From assembly GCA_024305745.1 (NCBI GenBank), contig JAHRBS010000007.1, forward strand, positions 3,410,001-3,474,000: a stretch of 64,000 bases of DNA, in the 5' to 3' direction. Below the pieces are notes generated by a model. It was not told the DNA's origin. It ran no database searches and saw only the letters and a program-made list of their open reading frames with translations. This document shows positions 36,252-48,937 of this stretch, piece by piece (positions within the stretch are counted from its first letter, which is position 1; every line of letters begins with the position of its first letter). Origin of the DNA: Polyporus tsugae (Eukaryota > Basidiomycota > Agaricomycetes > Polyporales > Polyporaceae). A program made the position numbers and the translations under genes.

Positions 36252-39200
36252 ATGGCTAGTCCCCACACGCCCTACCACCCCCAGCAGCCTGGACCTTCAT
36301 ACTACCATCCCCCACCCCCGCATCCCCCTCCTCCACACTATCCGTATTCTCAAGCGCCTGGTCCAGCACCGTATTACGCGTATCCTATGCCACCCATCAA
36401 CGGACACGCCCCCATGCACCAACCTGCATCCCCGAGGATCAACAGCGCTGGTCGCGGTCGGTTTAATCCCCATCGAGGCGGCGCTCCCCCATATCACTAC
36501 CCACACCTCCCTCCCCAGCACCATATGCAGCCTCCAACGGTACCTGTACAGACCCCTCCGCCCGTCTCCCCCGCAAGTCCCTTCCACCATCCACAAAAAT
36601 TCTCCCCACATCCGCATCCACATCAGGTTCCATACGGGTCGCCATATCATCATCCACAGCCTAATGGTCCCTACCCGCCTGCGTGGCCAGGGCAGACCCT
36701 CTCCCCGTTGCCGAAGCACTTGCCCATGCTCCCGCCGATGGGATCACCAGAACATGTGCCGCAGTTGCAGCAGCCCCAACTTCCTCATCTCCCTCAGCCC
36801 CAACCTCAACCGCCACCTGATGTCCCTCCGCAGCCCCGTCCCATGCCATCCAACGTTGCTGAGGAGGCAATACCGCAGGTGCTTTCACCCCAGGTCCCAC
36901 GGGTTGTTACGCAACTAGTGGACAATCCGCCACCTGAGCCGAGTCCTTCGATGGAGGCGCTGCTCGTTTTCTCCCAGTTAGAGAATTCTGGACAGCAGCC
37001 AGAACGGCCAGAGCAGATTGCCGACGCTGTGCCACTCGTCGAAGAAGCCATTGAGGAGGAACCAGTTGTGGAGCCTGAACCCGAACCTCCCACACCTAGG
37101 AGTCCTTCTTCTCCGCTTTCAACTACATTCTCTGACTCTTCTATCTACGTAGTTTGGTCACGTCGTCCTAGAGACCCCAGTCACGCTCCAGGTGTCATCA
37201 TTTCGTGTCGTGCATTCCCTCCCGAGGACATCGTGCAGAAGGCATTGGACCTCCGTACCCCACCAGCGTCCCCCATGCCAGTGCGGGTTGCTCTAGTGAC
37301 GCCTTCAACCCCACCCGTGCAGGATGTTTCTCCAGAGTTGTCGGCAGCCCCCTCGTCATCAACTACCGAGACGACCCCAGCGGGCTCGCTTGTGGCAGAT
37401 ACTCCGGTCCCCGGCTCCCCCTACTCTTGTGCCACTTCCATCTCTGCAGCAGTCGAGTCTCCTTCAAAGGCCCTGGTTTCACCGCATGCTGAGACCAGGC
37501 TCGAGCTTCCACCCCCCGCTGCCGACGTTGTGCCAAAGGAATCTACCACCCCTCAACCTCTTGCGGAGCAACCCGCCCTGCCAGTTTCCTCGACCTCCTC
37601 AGCTCCCGCTCCCGCTGCTAAGGTTCCAAGTCTTCCGAAGAAGTCATGGACTTCACTCTTCCAGACGTCGGATTCGGCCGCATCGACCTCAAAACCCCGC
37701 CTCCCTGTATCAAATGTTGTCGGAATATCTATTTCAGCTGCCACTGGAGCGGCTGTATCATCCACTCCTGGTGCGTCGATCGCCACCGCGAACCGTAGCG
37801 AGCTCCTGCATCTACTCAACGATGGTCCATCGGGGTCTTCTGCGAACTTTGCGGCCGCGATGAAGATCCGGCCACGTGGTCTCGTCAACACGGGTAACAT
37901 GTGCTTTGCGAACGCAGTGCTGCAGATCCTCATTTACTGTCCGCCTTTCCACCGCTTCTTCTCGGAACTCAAGAAGCACCTCGCCGGGCCCGTCGTCGGT
38001 TCTCAGCGTGAAGGGACGAAGGCCACGCCGCTCGTCGACGCCACGATCCAGTTCCTCAAGGAGTTCGTCCCTGATCCTCCCGCGAACACCAATCCGAACC
38101 CGAAGTCGAAGGGTAAGGAACGGGAAGACGACAGCTTTGACGAATTGGACAGCTTCATCCCCACGTACGTCTACGATGCCATGAAGGAAAAGAAGCGGTT
38201 TGCCAACATGATAGTTCGTCGTTTTCATTGTGTTGTCACTTGCCTTGTTGAATATTTTCTTCGTGTAGGGCGGGCATCAGGAAGATGCTGAGGAGTTCCT
38301 TGGCTTCTTCTTGGATACCCTGGAGGAAGAGCTTCTGTCGATCGCGCAGCCCTTACAACCCAAGGAAGCAGTGGAGGCACCCGAGGAGCCGCAGGACGAT
38401 GGCTGGTTAGAGGTTGGTAAAAAGAACAAGGCAGTAGCGACAAGAACAGTAAGTCTCATATTTCCTGAGTTGTTTAATGGTTGCCTCGTTAACACCATTC
38501 ATCGTCAGGCAAAATCTACCGAGTCGCCCATCACACGGATATTCGGTGGCAAGTTCCGCTCAACACTGCGCACCCCTCACCAGCGGGAGTCGGTCACGAT
38601 CGAAGACTGGCGGTCGCTGCAGCTTGACATCCAGCCCGAGAACGTCACGTCTCTTCGCGATGCCCTCCAGCATATATCGCACCCTCAACCTGTGCAGATC
38701 TCCATCCCCACTCGACCTGGCGCACTCCTCGACGCCCAGCAGCAGGTGCTCATCGACGCTCTACCGCCGGTGCTCATCCTGCACATGAAACGTTTCCTGT
38801 ACGATACCAAGGTCGGCGACGTGGTCAAGGTCGGCAAGCAGGTGTCGTTCGCTTCGGAACTCGATGTCCCGTCAGGTACGTCACCGGTCCAAAATGATCT
38901 CAATGTGATACCTACCGAACTCGGCTGTCTTTATCTTTCCAGACATCATCTCGGCAACAAAACGGACGGCACAGCCAGTCAAGTACGAGCTGTTCGGAGG
39001 TACGTCCGCATCCACCTCTATGATGCCCCCAACATCCCGATCTCACGAATTGTCGTCGCCCCCAGTTCTATACCACCATGGACCGTCAGCGCATGGCGGC
39101 CATTACACCCTCGACGTTCTTCACCCGAACCGCGAGCTCTCCGACCGGCCAAGGCCAGCGTGGATCCGCATCGACGACGAGCTAGTGTCGGACGTGCGCC

Positions 39201-39298
39201 CAGAGGACGTTTTCGGCGGGCAGGAGCGCGAGGACCGCCAGCCGTACTTGCTCTTCTACCGACGGATGACCGCCTGGGCCCCGGCACGGACAAACTAG
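36252..39298 (+). CDS. ubiquitin-specific protease (USP10/Ubp3-like)
   Basis: Cysteine deubiquitinase of peptidase family C19. The first 540 residues are disordered, dominated by Pro, His, Gln and Ser (repeated HPHPH, PPPPHP and QLPQ patches). The catalytic domain starts RGLVNTGNMCFANAVLQIL with the active Cys in NTGNMCF. Next are GHQEDAEEFLGFFLDTL (QDAEEF box), PPVLILHMKRFLYDT and the His box YHHGPSAHGGHYTLDV, ending YLLFYRRMTAWAPARTN. Five to six exons. The insertion between the Cys box and the QDAEEF box contains Ser/Lys-rich sequence. The DGWLEVGKKNK motif and overall layout fit the Ubp3/USP10 branch, but the assignment within USPs is tentative. Confidence 0.9.
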
Positions 39299-39647
39299 GG
39301 ATAGTCGCGGTGGCCGTTCAGTGTGTTAGGTATTGCTGCAGCAGCTGCTACGTTACTGTGCCAGTGCTTAGTATACTTCTCTCTTTATGATTCATCTTTT
39401 TGGATTTCTCGCTGCGTGGCCATGCATGACCGCGCTCGGTGCATCTTCCTGTAACGCGTTTCCATCGCGTCTGCGAAAGTAGGGCAGTCCAGCCTTACTT
39501 ACGATGCTAATGAGCCACTATAGACATCATAGACATAATGCGTCACACTTCCACGGACGGGAGAGCTGAGAATACATATATTCGAAAGTCCGGTGCGAGG
39601 AACACACAGCTAGCGAGAGAGCACTACTGAACACGTGAATATGATAA
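39299..39647. other. convergent 3' regions of USP and PMT genes
   Basis: 349 bp between two stop codons with no recognisable gene. Confidence 0.4.
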
Positions 39648-42600
39648 TTACTCGTTATAGATATTCCAATTCTGCGAACCAAAGACGCGTCAGCTTCCCG
39701 CAAGGGAAGGAAGGGATTAACACGTACCGAGCGCCATTTGAGACCCCAATGCTCGCTGATGGGGCCTTCTATGCCCCACGCTACGCCCTTGAACCACCAG
39801 AAGGTGCCGACGATGATGAACACGCAGACACCGAAGACAATCTGTTTTGTGCGGACGGCAAGGCGGCGGGAGGAGAAGACGAAGTGGTCGAGGAGATGTG
39901 CAAGCATCAAGACGGAGAAGTACAGGGTCGGGAGCTGGAGGCGGGATCGTCAGTATCTCTCAAGCGCTCTAGACAGGTGTGAGGATGGGAACATACGTAG
40001 TGGTGGATGTAGGTCACACGACCCATGATCATGAACGGCACTGGGAGGCATTCAGTGTTAAGACGGAGCCGTGCAAAAGGCATGAAAGATGAGCGGACTC
40101 ACAGTAGTGGAGGCCCCAGCCGACCATCGCGACCTTGCCGACGTACAGGAAGTGCTCCCACTCCCTTGGCTCCATGTCGACGTACTTCCTCTGCTGGCGC
40201 ATGACGTACACGCCCGCGACGAGCGCGCCGACGGCCAGACTGATCGTGCCGCCCCACCAGATGACGGGGGTGCCGACGAGGTAGTACTTCAGCTGCTTGT
40301 CGCCCCAGCCGCACATGCGCAGACCGACGCGGAGGAGGGGCCAGTCGGTCGGCTTGGACGCGAGGATGTCCTCCTTGTCGGGGTCGGGGACGAGCGCGTT
40401 GTTGGACGTGGCCATCGCGACGTTGAGGTGCCAGAAGTCGCGCAGGAACGGCGAGCGGTAGAGCTTCATGTCGCCCGCGGGCAGGCGTTCGTTCCAGTGC
40501 GACTCGACGTTCCAGTACGTGTGGATGTCGCCCGGGTTGTTCTCCTTGTCGCAGCTGACCTCGATCTGCTTGAAGCCCCACTGCGGCAGGACCGCGTTCG
40601 CCGCGCGCAGGTAGCACCCGGACGCCTGGTGGCGGAACCGGAGGCGCGTGGTCAGCGAGTGGATCTGCTCGTACTTGTCCTTGGAGCCGCGATGGATGTC
40701 GTCGACGACCTCGGCCACCCAGTAGTCCTGGTAGTCGCCGATCGTTGCGTTGCCGTAGCAAGCAACCTCGTTGTTAAGCTTCGTCACAGGAGCAGGGATG
40801 GGGTGCGAGTGCAAGTTACGGGTAGTGGGGGCGTGCTGAAGACGAATCGCGTCACCGTCCTTGAGGAAGCGAATGGGGCCTTCCGGGTCGTAGTGGGGTT
40901 CGTCCCATCGCGGGAGGAGAACCCATTCGTTGTTGTCGTCCTTGTAGTGGTAGCAGGTGACTTGCTGTTGCTCTGAGCCCACTGGGTACGTCTGTACGTG
41001 TGAGTGGAGAAGACCTCCACCCCAACCCATGTTTTTCAGCGTGACCTTAGAGCCGTATGCGATGTCTAGGAGGCATGTCAGTCAACATTACTTTGGACAA
41101 AATAAGCCTGTTATACCAAGAGGATTCTCGTTGAACGTGTTTCCGACGAGGTTTGCCTGGAACAACGAGCTCATCTGCGCATCGCCGGTGCCGGAGTGGT
41201 TGAGAATCATGAAGTGGAGTTTGAAGGACGCCATGTAGACCAACATGGGTAGAACGATCAGACATCCCACACGCGCAGCCCAGTGCCGAGCCTGGTCACG
41301 CTAGAGAAGAAGGGAAATCGTGAGTACTGGGTTTGGCAGTTGCTTCATAGCATCCGAAGGGCGGTGATACGTACGACGGACATCTTCAAGTCTCCGACTT
41401 TCTCCCAAAGATCTTCAATGGTGTACGCGCCGACCAACGACGTCACGAAAAATCCAACCCATTTCACACTGGATGCAATGGCGGTCAAAAAGGGGGCTAC
41501 GAACAGGTATCCGAGCAACGCACCTGCAGACGCAACCGATCGAGTATCCCGTCATCACGAGCCATAGCCACCAGTCGAAAGAGAAGGATCGGTATTGTTG
41601 GTTGTGGAACTTGGTGAGACAGAAGACGGTAGTGAACGTGAAGAACAGCAACATAGAATCCAAAAGAATGAACCGGGATATGCACAATAACGCAACATCT
41701 ACGGAACCCGCGTCAGTACCGGGTGCGCGCATGAATGCAGACAAATAGGGATGACGGAGGGGTATGAAGGAATCATGCCTGAAAGAGCTGCTCACCGCAA
41801 AGAACCATCAAAGCAACCAAGTGGCATGCCATCCAGGACATCCCTAGCTCCACCGCAGTGTACCAGCCGAGTGGTACGAGCGCGACACCGAACGTCGCGA
41901 GTATGACACGCATGGCGACGTATGGCACGTTCTCCGGGTACACCGCGCCGCTCTCGAACGCGAACGAGCCATCGTAGCCGGCGAGGAGACCAGCGAAGCC
42001 GACGATGATCTTGCCGAGAGGGGGGTGGACGTCGAAGTAGAACTCGCGCTTGATGTAGTGCGAGCCGAACTTGCCAAAATGGGCCTCGTCCCAGACGACG
42101 ACGTTGGACTTGCCGATGTTGTGGAAGCGCGTCCAGCACGAGAGGAGGGTGTAAACGATTGGGGGGATGTGCTCGAGGTTTTGGAGGAAGAACTCGCGCT
42201 ATTTCCGCCGAGAGAGAAGCATCCCACGCCGAGGCATTATCAGTACTTGCAGAACTCATGCGCATATATGCAGGTTGCAGACGTACCACGGTGGTAGGTG
42301 GGGGCGGGGGTGGGCGGCGGGGCCGACCGCTGCTAATGGGACCCTTGGCCGTCTTCATTTTGGAGTACACGTCTTTGCCCTCATCGTCATTCGAGTAGTA
42401 GTCCAGGCCCTCCTTCTCGGAGAACTGGCTAAAGCCACTCTCGCCGTTCCCCCCGGGCCCGCGGGTGACCCGGCGTCGTGCGTTCTCCTGGTTCATGTAG
42501 TGCAGGGGTAGCTCCTCTTCTCTGGGCGGGGCGTGCGCTGGCGGGTGTTGTGTCCAGTATCCGTCGTGGGATGCGGGGTGGGGGATTTCCTCGAAGTCAG

Positions 42601-42793
42601 AGTCGGAGCGGGCACCGTCTTCGAACGGCAGACCAAGATCGAGAGTAACTTGACCGGGTGGCCTCATGAGCCAGGCTGGCGAGCTGGAAGCGGTTCTTTG
42701 GCGAGGCGGCGGCTGCAAGCGGAGGTCTACAGAGGGTTCTCCAGCGTCTACTCACTCCGTCCCATATTCATCCAGAACAGCCACCGCAGCCAT
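39648..42793 (-). CDS. PMT2: protein O-mannosyltransferase, PMT2 subfamily
   Basis: ER membrane enzyme that transfers mannose from dolichol-P-mannose to Ser/Thr of secretory proteins. The cytosolic N-terminus has an acidic/Pro-rich stretch. The PMT signature follows: VVVWDEAHFGKFGSHY, REFYFDVHPPLGK. The luminal MIR region reads GGGLLHSHVQTYPVGS, QQQVTCYHYKDDNNEW and LTTRLRFRHQASGCYLR. Then come membrane spans around TPVIWWGGTISLAVGALVAG and FPMLILQLPTLYFSVLML. The last exon gives ...LKWRSNWNIYNE, typical of the family. QTYPxGSxQQQVTCY favours PMT2. The start is uncertain: an ATG at 42793 with a 60-nt first intron, or the ATG at 42667. Many exons. Confidence 0.9.
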
Positions 42794-43213
42794 CCTGACG
42801 TGGCGGTCGCGCAGCATCCGAGTCTCGTCCTCCGTCTCGACTTACTTGGAGCACGTTGTTGTCGTCCATAAGGACAGGAAATTGCCACGACCCACGCAAA
42901 CTCATCACGAGCCCAAGGTGCGCAGCGAGCCGCTTACGCCATGGGGATAATTGCAAGGACTTCTAGGCTGTAAGTTTCCGAGTCGATGACATTGGCGGCA
43001 GCCCCGAACACGTCGGCCCGATCCTCGATTCTACGAAACGGTACGGTGCTGAATCCATACAGACACCCGCGATATTTCTCGACAGCGCATCATAGCACTA
43101 CCTTTTAGACATTACAGAAATACAAGCAATGCAAAGATGAGGACAAGGGAGACTACAAGAGAGAGTAGACACAACAGACAAGACGACGAAACCGCGCACC
43201 GCTACCGACCAGC
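42794..43213. other. intergenic; PMT2 promoter and NOP1 3' region
   Basis: 420 bp without a gene. It contains the PMT promoter on the left and fibrillarin 3' sequence on the right. Confidence 0.4.
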
Positions 43214-44763
43214 TTACTGGTGACGTAGGTATACACCCGTCACCATCGCGTGGTCACGCTCGTAGGGCTCCAGGGTGACCTGCTCCAGAGGCTTGATCTT
43301 CGCCTGCCGGAGGGTCTCGACCTCCCGAGCAAATACGGCTTCCGGCGCAACGGTCGAGTCGATACAGCTCGCTTTGATGGAGATGACGACCTGGCCGCCG
43401 TTTTTCAGGAAATATTCGGCGTTGAGACTGATGATACGTGCTTGGTCGGGCTGCGCAACATCCGCGAAGATGACGTCGACTGTTGACAAGAGCATGCGAT
43501 ACCTCTGGGGGGTACGAGCATCCTCAACGATAGCTACAAACGTGTTGCCGGTTAGGGAGTAAGATGGGTTAGGAAAAAATGGGACATACGGATAACGTTT
43601 GTCCGTTTCTTCGCCATGCCAATGAGGTCGCGACCTGACCGCAGGGAGAACTCAACCGCATACACGGTACCCTCCTACGATAACAACTGTTCAGGATGAC
43701 CTCAGTCGTCGAAATGTGAAAATCTGCAACTCACAGGACCGACAATATCCGCAACATGAGACACACTGGTACCACTGGCAGCACCGAGATAGAGCACCTT
43801 CTTTCCAGGCGCAATACCGATGTTGTCGATACCGTTGAGAACACCCGCCGCGAGCTTGCTCCGGAACGGGTTCCACACACGGTACTCGACCTTCGTGCCT
43901 TCCACGCCGCCGTCGATGGATATCCGCTTCTCGCCATAGACAGCCTCGCCGGGGACGAGGTTTTTGGTGACGAGTAAACTCTCTTTACCCTCGGCAATGA
44001 AGATTCCGGGATGCCTGTGCGGCTTGAGGATCACGTTCGAGCCGCCCCTCGCGCCGCCCCTTCCTCCTCCACGTCCACCGCCCCTACCGCCGCGTGAATC
44101 ACCACGTCCACCACGTCCACCACGTCCACCGGGTGGACCCCATTTAGCAACGCCTCCTCCGCGGCTTCCACCTGCAAGTCGTTATCAGCACGAAGCACAA
44201 CGACACTGGCGAAGTGAAAAGGGAAGACTATGTCTAACAAGCAGCTCCGGGAGGGTCTTGTGGGTGATTTCCCCAACGTGATACATCCCCAGTTCAACCG
44301 ACATCTCCATGTGTACGTTCAGGGGATCAAATCGTACTCGTCCCCCGGCCGCTCTTCGCAACGGTCCTAATGCCCGCTCATACAAATGGTAATCCCTGAA
44401 CAAAACCTGCTACATTACCGCCACTCAAGCAGCAAACTTTCAAGGCAAAAAGGCCCTGCATGCACTGCGACTGTTGGCTCCCGGTGTTGCCGTCATCCCC
44501 AAGCTCATGTGCGCAACGCAGATAGGAAGTGACGACCAATTTGAAGGCAGACGTACCGCGTGCTCCGCCACCACGAAAGGGAGGTCCTCCACGCCCTCTC
44601 GGTGCACCCCTAGGTCCTCCACGACCGCCTCCTCGTCCCCCACCACCAAAGCCGCCGCGTCCGCCTGAAGCACCTAGGAGCGGGCAACGCGAAAAGTCCC
44701 GCCTGCGGTCAGTATCTTCGTCTTCACGGTGTAAGAAGCAACATTCAGCTTACCGAATGGCAT
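43214..44763 (-). CDS. NOP1: fibrillarin, box C/D snoRNP 2'-O-methyltransferase
   Basis: Nucleolar methyltransferase that modifies rRNA under guide of C/D snoRNAs. The first exon codes MPF plus one base, then a Gly/Arg-rich (GAR) domain with many GGRGG units, encoded by tandem 9-bp repeats near 44100. The catalytic domain has [20 protein letters not shown], the SAM-binding [55 protein letters not shown] and [13 protein letters not shown]. It ends [15 protein letters not shown]. Six exons or so. All expected motifs are intact. Confidence 0.95.
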
Positions 44764-45445
44764 TTTGCAGTGCTGTGTCAGTAAAAGTCGGGCGTTCGGG
44801 ATCGAGGGTGTGTGTTAGGATAAGGCCGCAGCTGAGGAACTCTGAGGGAACTCCGTAGAAATTTTGGGAAGCGCTCGATCGAGGACACAGGCGCTAAGCG
44901 CACTCTCGTTCGCCACGTGAGTGCCATGTGGTTCCCAATTTTTGCGGACTTCGGAGCTCGGCTCTTTCGGGCCTGGGCCGCGTCGGGTTCTCCGTCCAAA
45001 GCAGCAATTCACTTGCAAGCCTGACCCACTGTTTCAGCGAGCTCATACCGGGCGGACCACCACCATCATGATGTTGTTCAATTACTGGCACACATACACA
45101 CACAGCGAGGCAACGCCGCCGTGACAGCATCCCTGAAGAAGCCACCGTCGGATATCCCAATGCTAAGTTAGTCAGCACGATGGCTTGCGTGCGGCAGACC
45201 GTCGAGTCACGGCGAACAAACTGTGAGCATTTATTGATGCCGGGCGGGTGCACATGTGTTCTGGAGAAATATATACCGCGAACTCAGCACGCTATGCTTT
45301 TCCAGGAACCCCCTCCCCACAATTCTATTCCCACCTCTGGGCTCTTCGACTCAGCCTCGGAGTCGCTGTTCCCCGCCCTCGGTCCCGCTCTCAGCTTCGG
45401 ACGCCTCTACCTTGACCACCCCGGCACGACATTCGCATATTCACG
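44764..45445. promoter_or_regulatory. divergent region, NOP1 / MCT2
   Basis: 682 bp between divergent start codons. A TATATA box at 45270-45275, about 170 bp before the MCT2 start, is the clearest core-promoter signal. No gene seen. Confidence 0.4.
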
Positions 45446-47504
45446 ATGGCAGGGGACCTGGAGCAGAATCAGCGCGGGGCGGACTCGTCCGCGTCCTCCA
45501 CCCGTACGATCCCCAACGACGAGCCGGCAGCACGCACGATCGACGACGAATCGGAAAAGGTGGACGCCGAGGGTATTGAGAAGGCCACAGCGGTCGAGAA
45601 GGTCGAAGACGCTCCGGCGGACGAGGTTGGAGAGTATCCTGATGGCGGGTTGAAGGCCTGGCTGGTCGTGATCGGTGTGAGTTTCTCTATTCTGAGCATT
45701 GACCTTTGGATTAGACTTCAATGCTGTGCTAGAATCGCAGTGTTCTGACTCCAAACCTCGTTGTGGTAGTGCTCTTCGGGAACGTGTGCGACATTCGGTC
45801 TCGTGAACGCGTGGGGGGTGAGTTGCTTCTCTGTGAACCGAAATGTTTAAAGCCGATCTCTGCCCTTCCAGGTATTCCAAGCATACTATACCACGAACAT
45901 CCTCAAAGGAACATCGCCGTCGACGATGTGAGCATGTTCCATCCTAACCCAAAATGCTCAAAAGCTAACATGAACGTTAGCGCATGGATCGGTTCTATAC
46001 AGGCAAGCCACATGTGAAGTCGTCGAACCGAGCATATATTCATTTCAGGCCTGTCTAGTATGCTCTCGTTTTCATACCCGGCTTGATCGTCGGCCGCATC
46101 TTCGACATGGGTTACGTTAAACTACCGCTGAGTCTCGCAAGCGTATTGCTAGTCGCCACGACCTTCCTCACCGCTCAGTGCACGCAATACTGGCAATTCT
46201 TGCTTTGCCAAGGTATTGCTCTCGGGGTACGTCGCTTCGCAACTTACACCGGGCTGCCGTGTGATTGACCTCTATCCGCTTGGGGTACATTAACAGCTTG
46301 CGTGTGGGACGATCTTCGGCATTCTGATGGGCACCCCCGCACATTGGTTCAAGCGCAGGCTCGGACTCGCGTTAGGGATCATGGCGTTGGGCTCCAGCGT
46401 CGCCGGCACGCTATACCCCATCATTGTCAAGAACCTCATGCAGAAAATTGGGTAGGTTCCCGGAATCCCTTCTGCTCGCAGGCCGATATATTCACTCGCC
46501 CCCCCTCCAGGTTCCAATGGACGATGCGGGTACTAGGCTTCATCGAGATCGCACTGCTCGCCATTCAGATCGCTGTAAGTCGTGTATGACAATTCTGATT
46601 GCCTTCCCTTTTAAGGGCTGATATCATCGTGCAGACTGTAGAGCGCAGGCTCCCTCCAAAACTCCACTCGGGCCCTTTCCTCGACTTTACCGTCTTCAAG
46701 AATGTGTCGTTTTCGCTTTACACAGCTTCGAGCTTCCTCGCCTTCTTAGGGATATACACTGTAAGTACTTGGGGGACGGCATAATGTCATTGCATGTCTG
46801 ACCCGGACTTTGGTAGGTCCTCACGTATATCGACGTGAACGCAGTCTCCATAGGCATCCCTGAGGACTTGGCGTTCTACCTTTTGGCCATCGCGAACGCT
46901 TGCTCGGCCGTTGGTCGAGTGGTCGGTGGGCTGCTCGCCGATCGTACAGGTAAGCTTTACGATGGTTTTAGACGATAAGTGCTGAGCTATCCTGTACAGG
47001 ACCACTCAATGTCATGACTCCCGCTACGCTTCTCGCCGGTATCATGACCTACATTTGGCCATTTGCCAACTCGGTTGGCGGGAACATCGCTGTGGCGGTC
47101 GTCTATGGGTACGTACTCGCATTACACTATACCGTCACTATTCTTATGACGATCAAAACACAGCGCGTCCTCGGGAGTCTACGTCTCCCTGCTTTCGGCG
47201 CCCATCGTTAGGATGGGTCGAACCGAGGACGTCGGGGTGCGCATCGGCATGTGTTTCACCTTTATTGCGATCGGCGCCGTGGCTGGCCCTCCTATCTCCG
47301 GCGCCATCAACGCCGCAACAGGTGGATTCAAGTTTACGGGTATATATGCCGGTATGCATCGTGCCCTCCGACTCATCTTGCGTGCTCTAAGCTTCCACAT
47401 GGCTCACGAACGGCACGCCCGTAGGATCTGCCGTCATGGTCGCCGTCGTAGTCTTGATGCTCACGCGAATCTCTCTCCTCGGCGGGCTATGGGGCAGGTG
47501 TTAG
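45446..47504 (+). CDS. MFS monocarboxylate-type transporter (MCT2, paralogue of MCT1)
   Basis: Same family as MCT1. The acidic N-terminus ends at YPDGGLKAWLVVIG. Then follow TFGLVNAWG, VFQAYYTTNILKG, PGLIVGRIFDMGYVKLPLSL, GTPAHWFKRRLGLALG, TVERRLPPKLHSG, AFYLLAIANACSAVGRVVGG and AIGAVAGPPISGAI. The last exon gives VMVAVVVLMLTRISLLGG and ends WGRC. Intron positions match MCT1. One intron (46013-46058, after AWIGSIQ) begins GC instead of GT; MCT1 has GT at the same site. Frame intact. It is followed on the same strand by a reductase and SP-B. Confidence 0.86.
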
Positions 47505-48937
47505 GCCTGTCTTCTTGGTTCCACAATGGTCGTCCTCTGAACCTGACCTATCTATCATGGAAATCCTTAGTACAAACCACGAACAACTACACATCACATC
47601 GCATCTCATAGAATTAACTTAAGATCATCCCTTTCATGACCATTGACGATGTATTCCCGCACGTGCTGTTTCATAGACATCTAGTAAGAGGGCTCTCGCG
47701 ACTGTAGACTTGCCATAGTATTGTTTGTGACAGAGAATAGATATTCGATTATGCTGGAGCTACGACAGTTAACCACAACACTCAGGATGCCAATGAGTGC
47801 TCGCTGGTGGATTCTGACAAGGCGAAGAGTGAGAAAATCCCGTCTGTTCGGAACTTGAACGTTAAACCGCATAACGGGCGTCTGAGATACCAAATCCGGT
47901 GGGAACCGTGTGAACTTCATCGATTCATCGCCAATGCTTCCAAACAACTTGCCTCTTGCGTCCTTCGTCATTCTTCACTTGCAGCCTCTTGCAGCCTCGA
48001 CATCTTGTCGAGCTATATATAGTGAGCACTGCTCTTGGTTGGAGAGACCGGGGGGAACTCATCACTGGAAAACCCGTGTCTCCCGGAGGCGACTTTCTCA
48101 GGGACTCATTGCTGGCCGGTTGACCGCCAGCACTACATAGCATTCCGCGTGCATGCTGACTCGTACCGTCCCTTACTAATTGAAACACTTAAAGCATTCA
48201 CATGTAACCCCTTGGAATGACATATCGGATGACATAGCAGGAATGCGCTACTGGATGGGCTTGTACATAGAAGTACGTGGCCTTAACTTCACCGCGAACC
48301 AACCACTTAACCATCACCGTTGCAGTTACACATATCCCGCGGGCAGCTTGGAACTATCTCCGTACATACTGAGATGAAATGAGGATGCATAGTCTTCCTG
48401 GTACGTTTGTAGTTACCTCAACTCATATCGAGCCGGATTGACAGCACGCTTTCAGGACGACAGAAGCACTCAATCACCAACGTTCGTTTACTCTGCGCAT
48501 CAACATATGAACGTTAACCTCGCGAATTCTTTTGTTTCCTCGGTGGCCAGCCGAAGCCTCATAAACACGTTGTTCTCCGAACGCGAAAGACGCTCCGACT
48601 TTCTCGGACCCCACTTGTTCTCCGAGTACTTAGCTGCGATCGAAGTAGTGCCTTACTAATGTGAGAGTATCACCAGAAGCCCGATCGGACGGCGCAGGCG
48701 CCGACATGCTCGTGGAATCCCTTTCGCCCTCAAACGTCCTGCCATTTAGGACAGCAAGGCGATTCCAAAGGCATGTCGCGGCCTGCGCCATCTGGGGATG
48801 CTTCCCGTGCGAGAGAATCGTGTCATGTAACGACGCGGAGTCCTGGCCAGGAGTATAAAAGGCCTGGCACCTCGACCGCCGGGCAGCCTCAACATTCCAT
48901 TCCACTGCTTCCCTCGTCTCTCCAACCCTTGCCAATA
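47505..48937. other. intergenic between MCT2 and the reductase
   Basis: 1.4 kb with no supportable gene. Notable are a TCGACA...TGTCGA inverted repeat beside CTATATATAG (about 47998-48020) and the reductase TATA box at the right end. Confidence 0.35.
48854..48860 (+). promoter_or_regulatory. TATA box of reductase ADH-1
   Basis: GAGTATAAAAGG, 78 bp upstream of the reductase ATG at 48938. A strong consensus TATA box with the usual spacing to a short leader. Confidence 0.55.

Noticed and set aside
36229..36918. Plus-strand 229-codon frame, Pro/His-rich
   Set aside because: Out-of-frame reading of the proline-rich N-terminus of the USP gene.
40089..40976. Long plus-strand open frame of 295 codons
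   Set aside because: It is the exact antisense of the PMT2 MIR-domain exon; GC-rich codon bias opens shadow frames. The minus-strand protein has clear family motifs.
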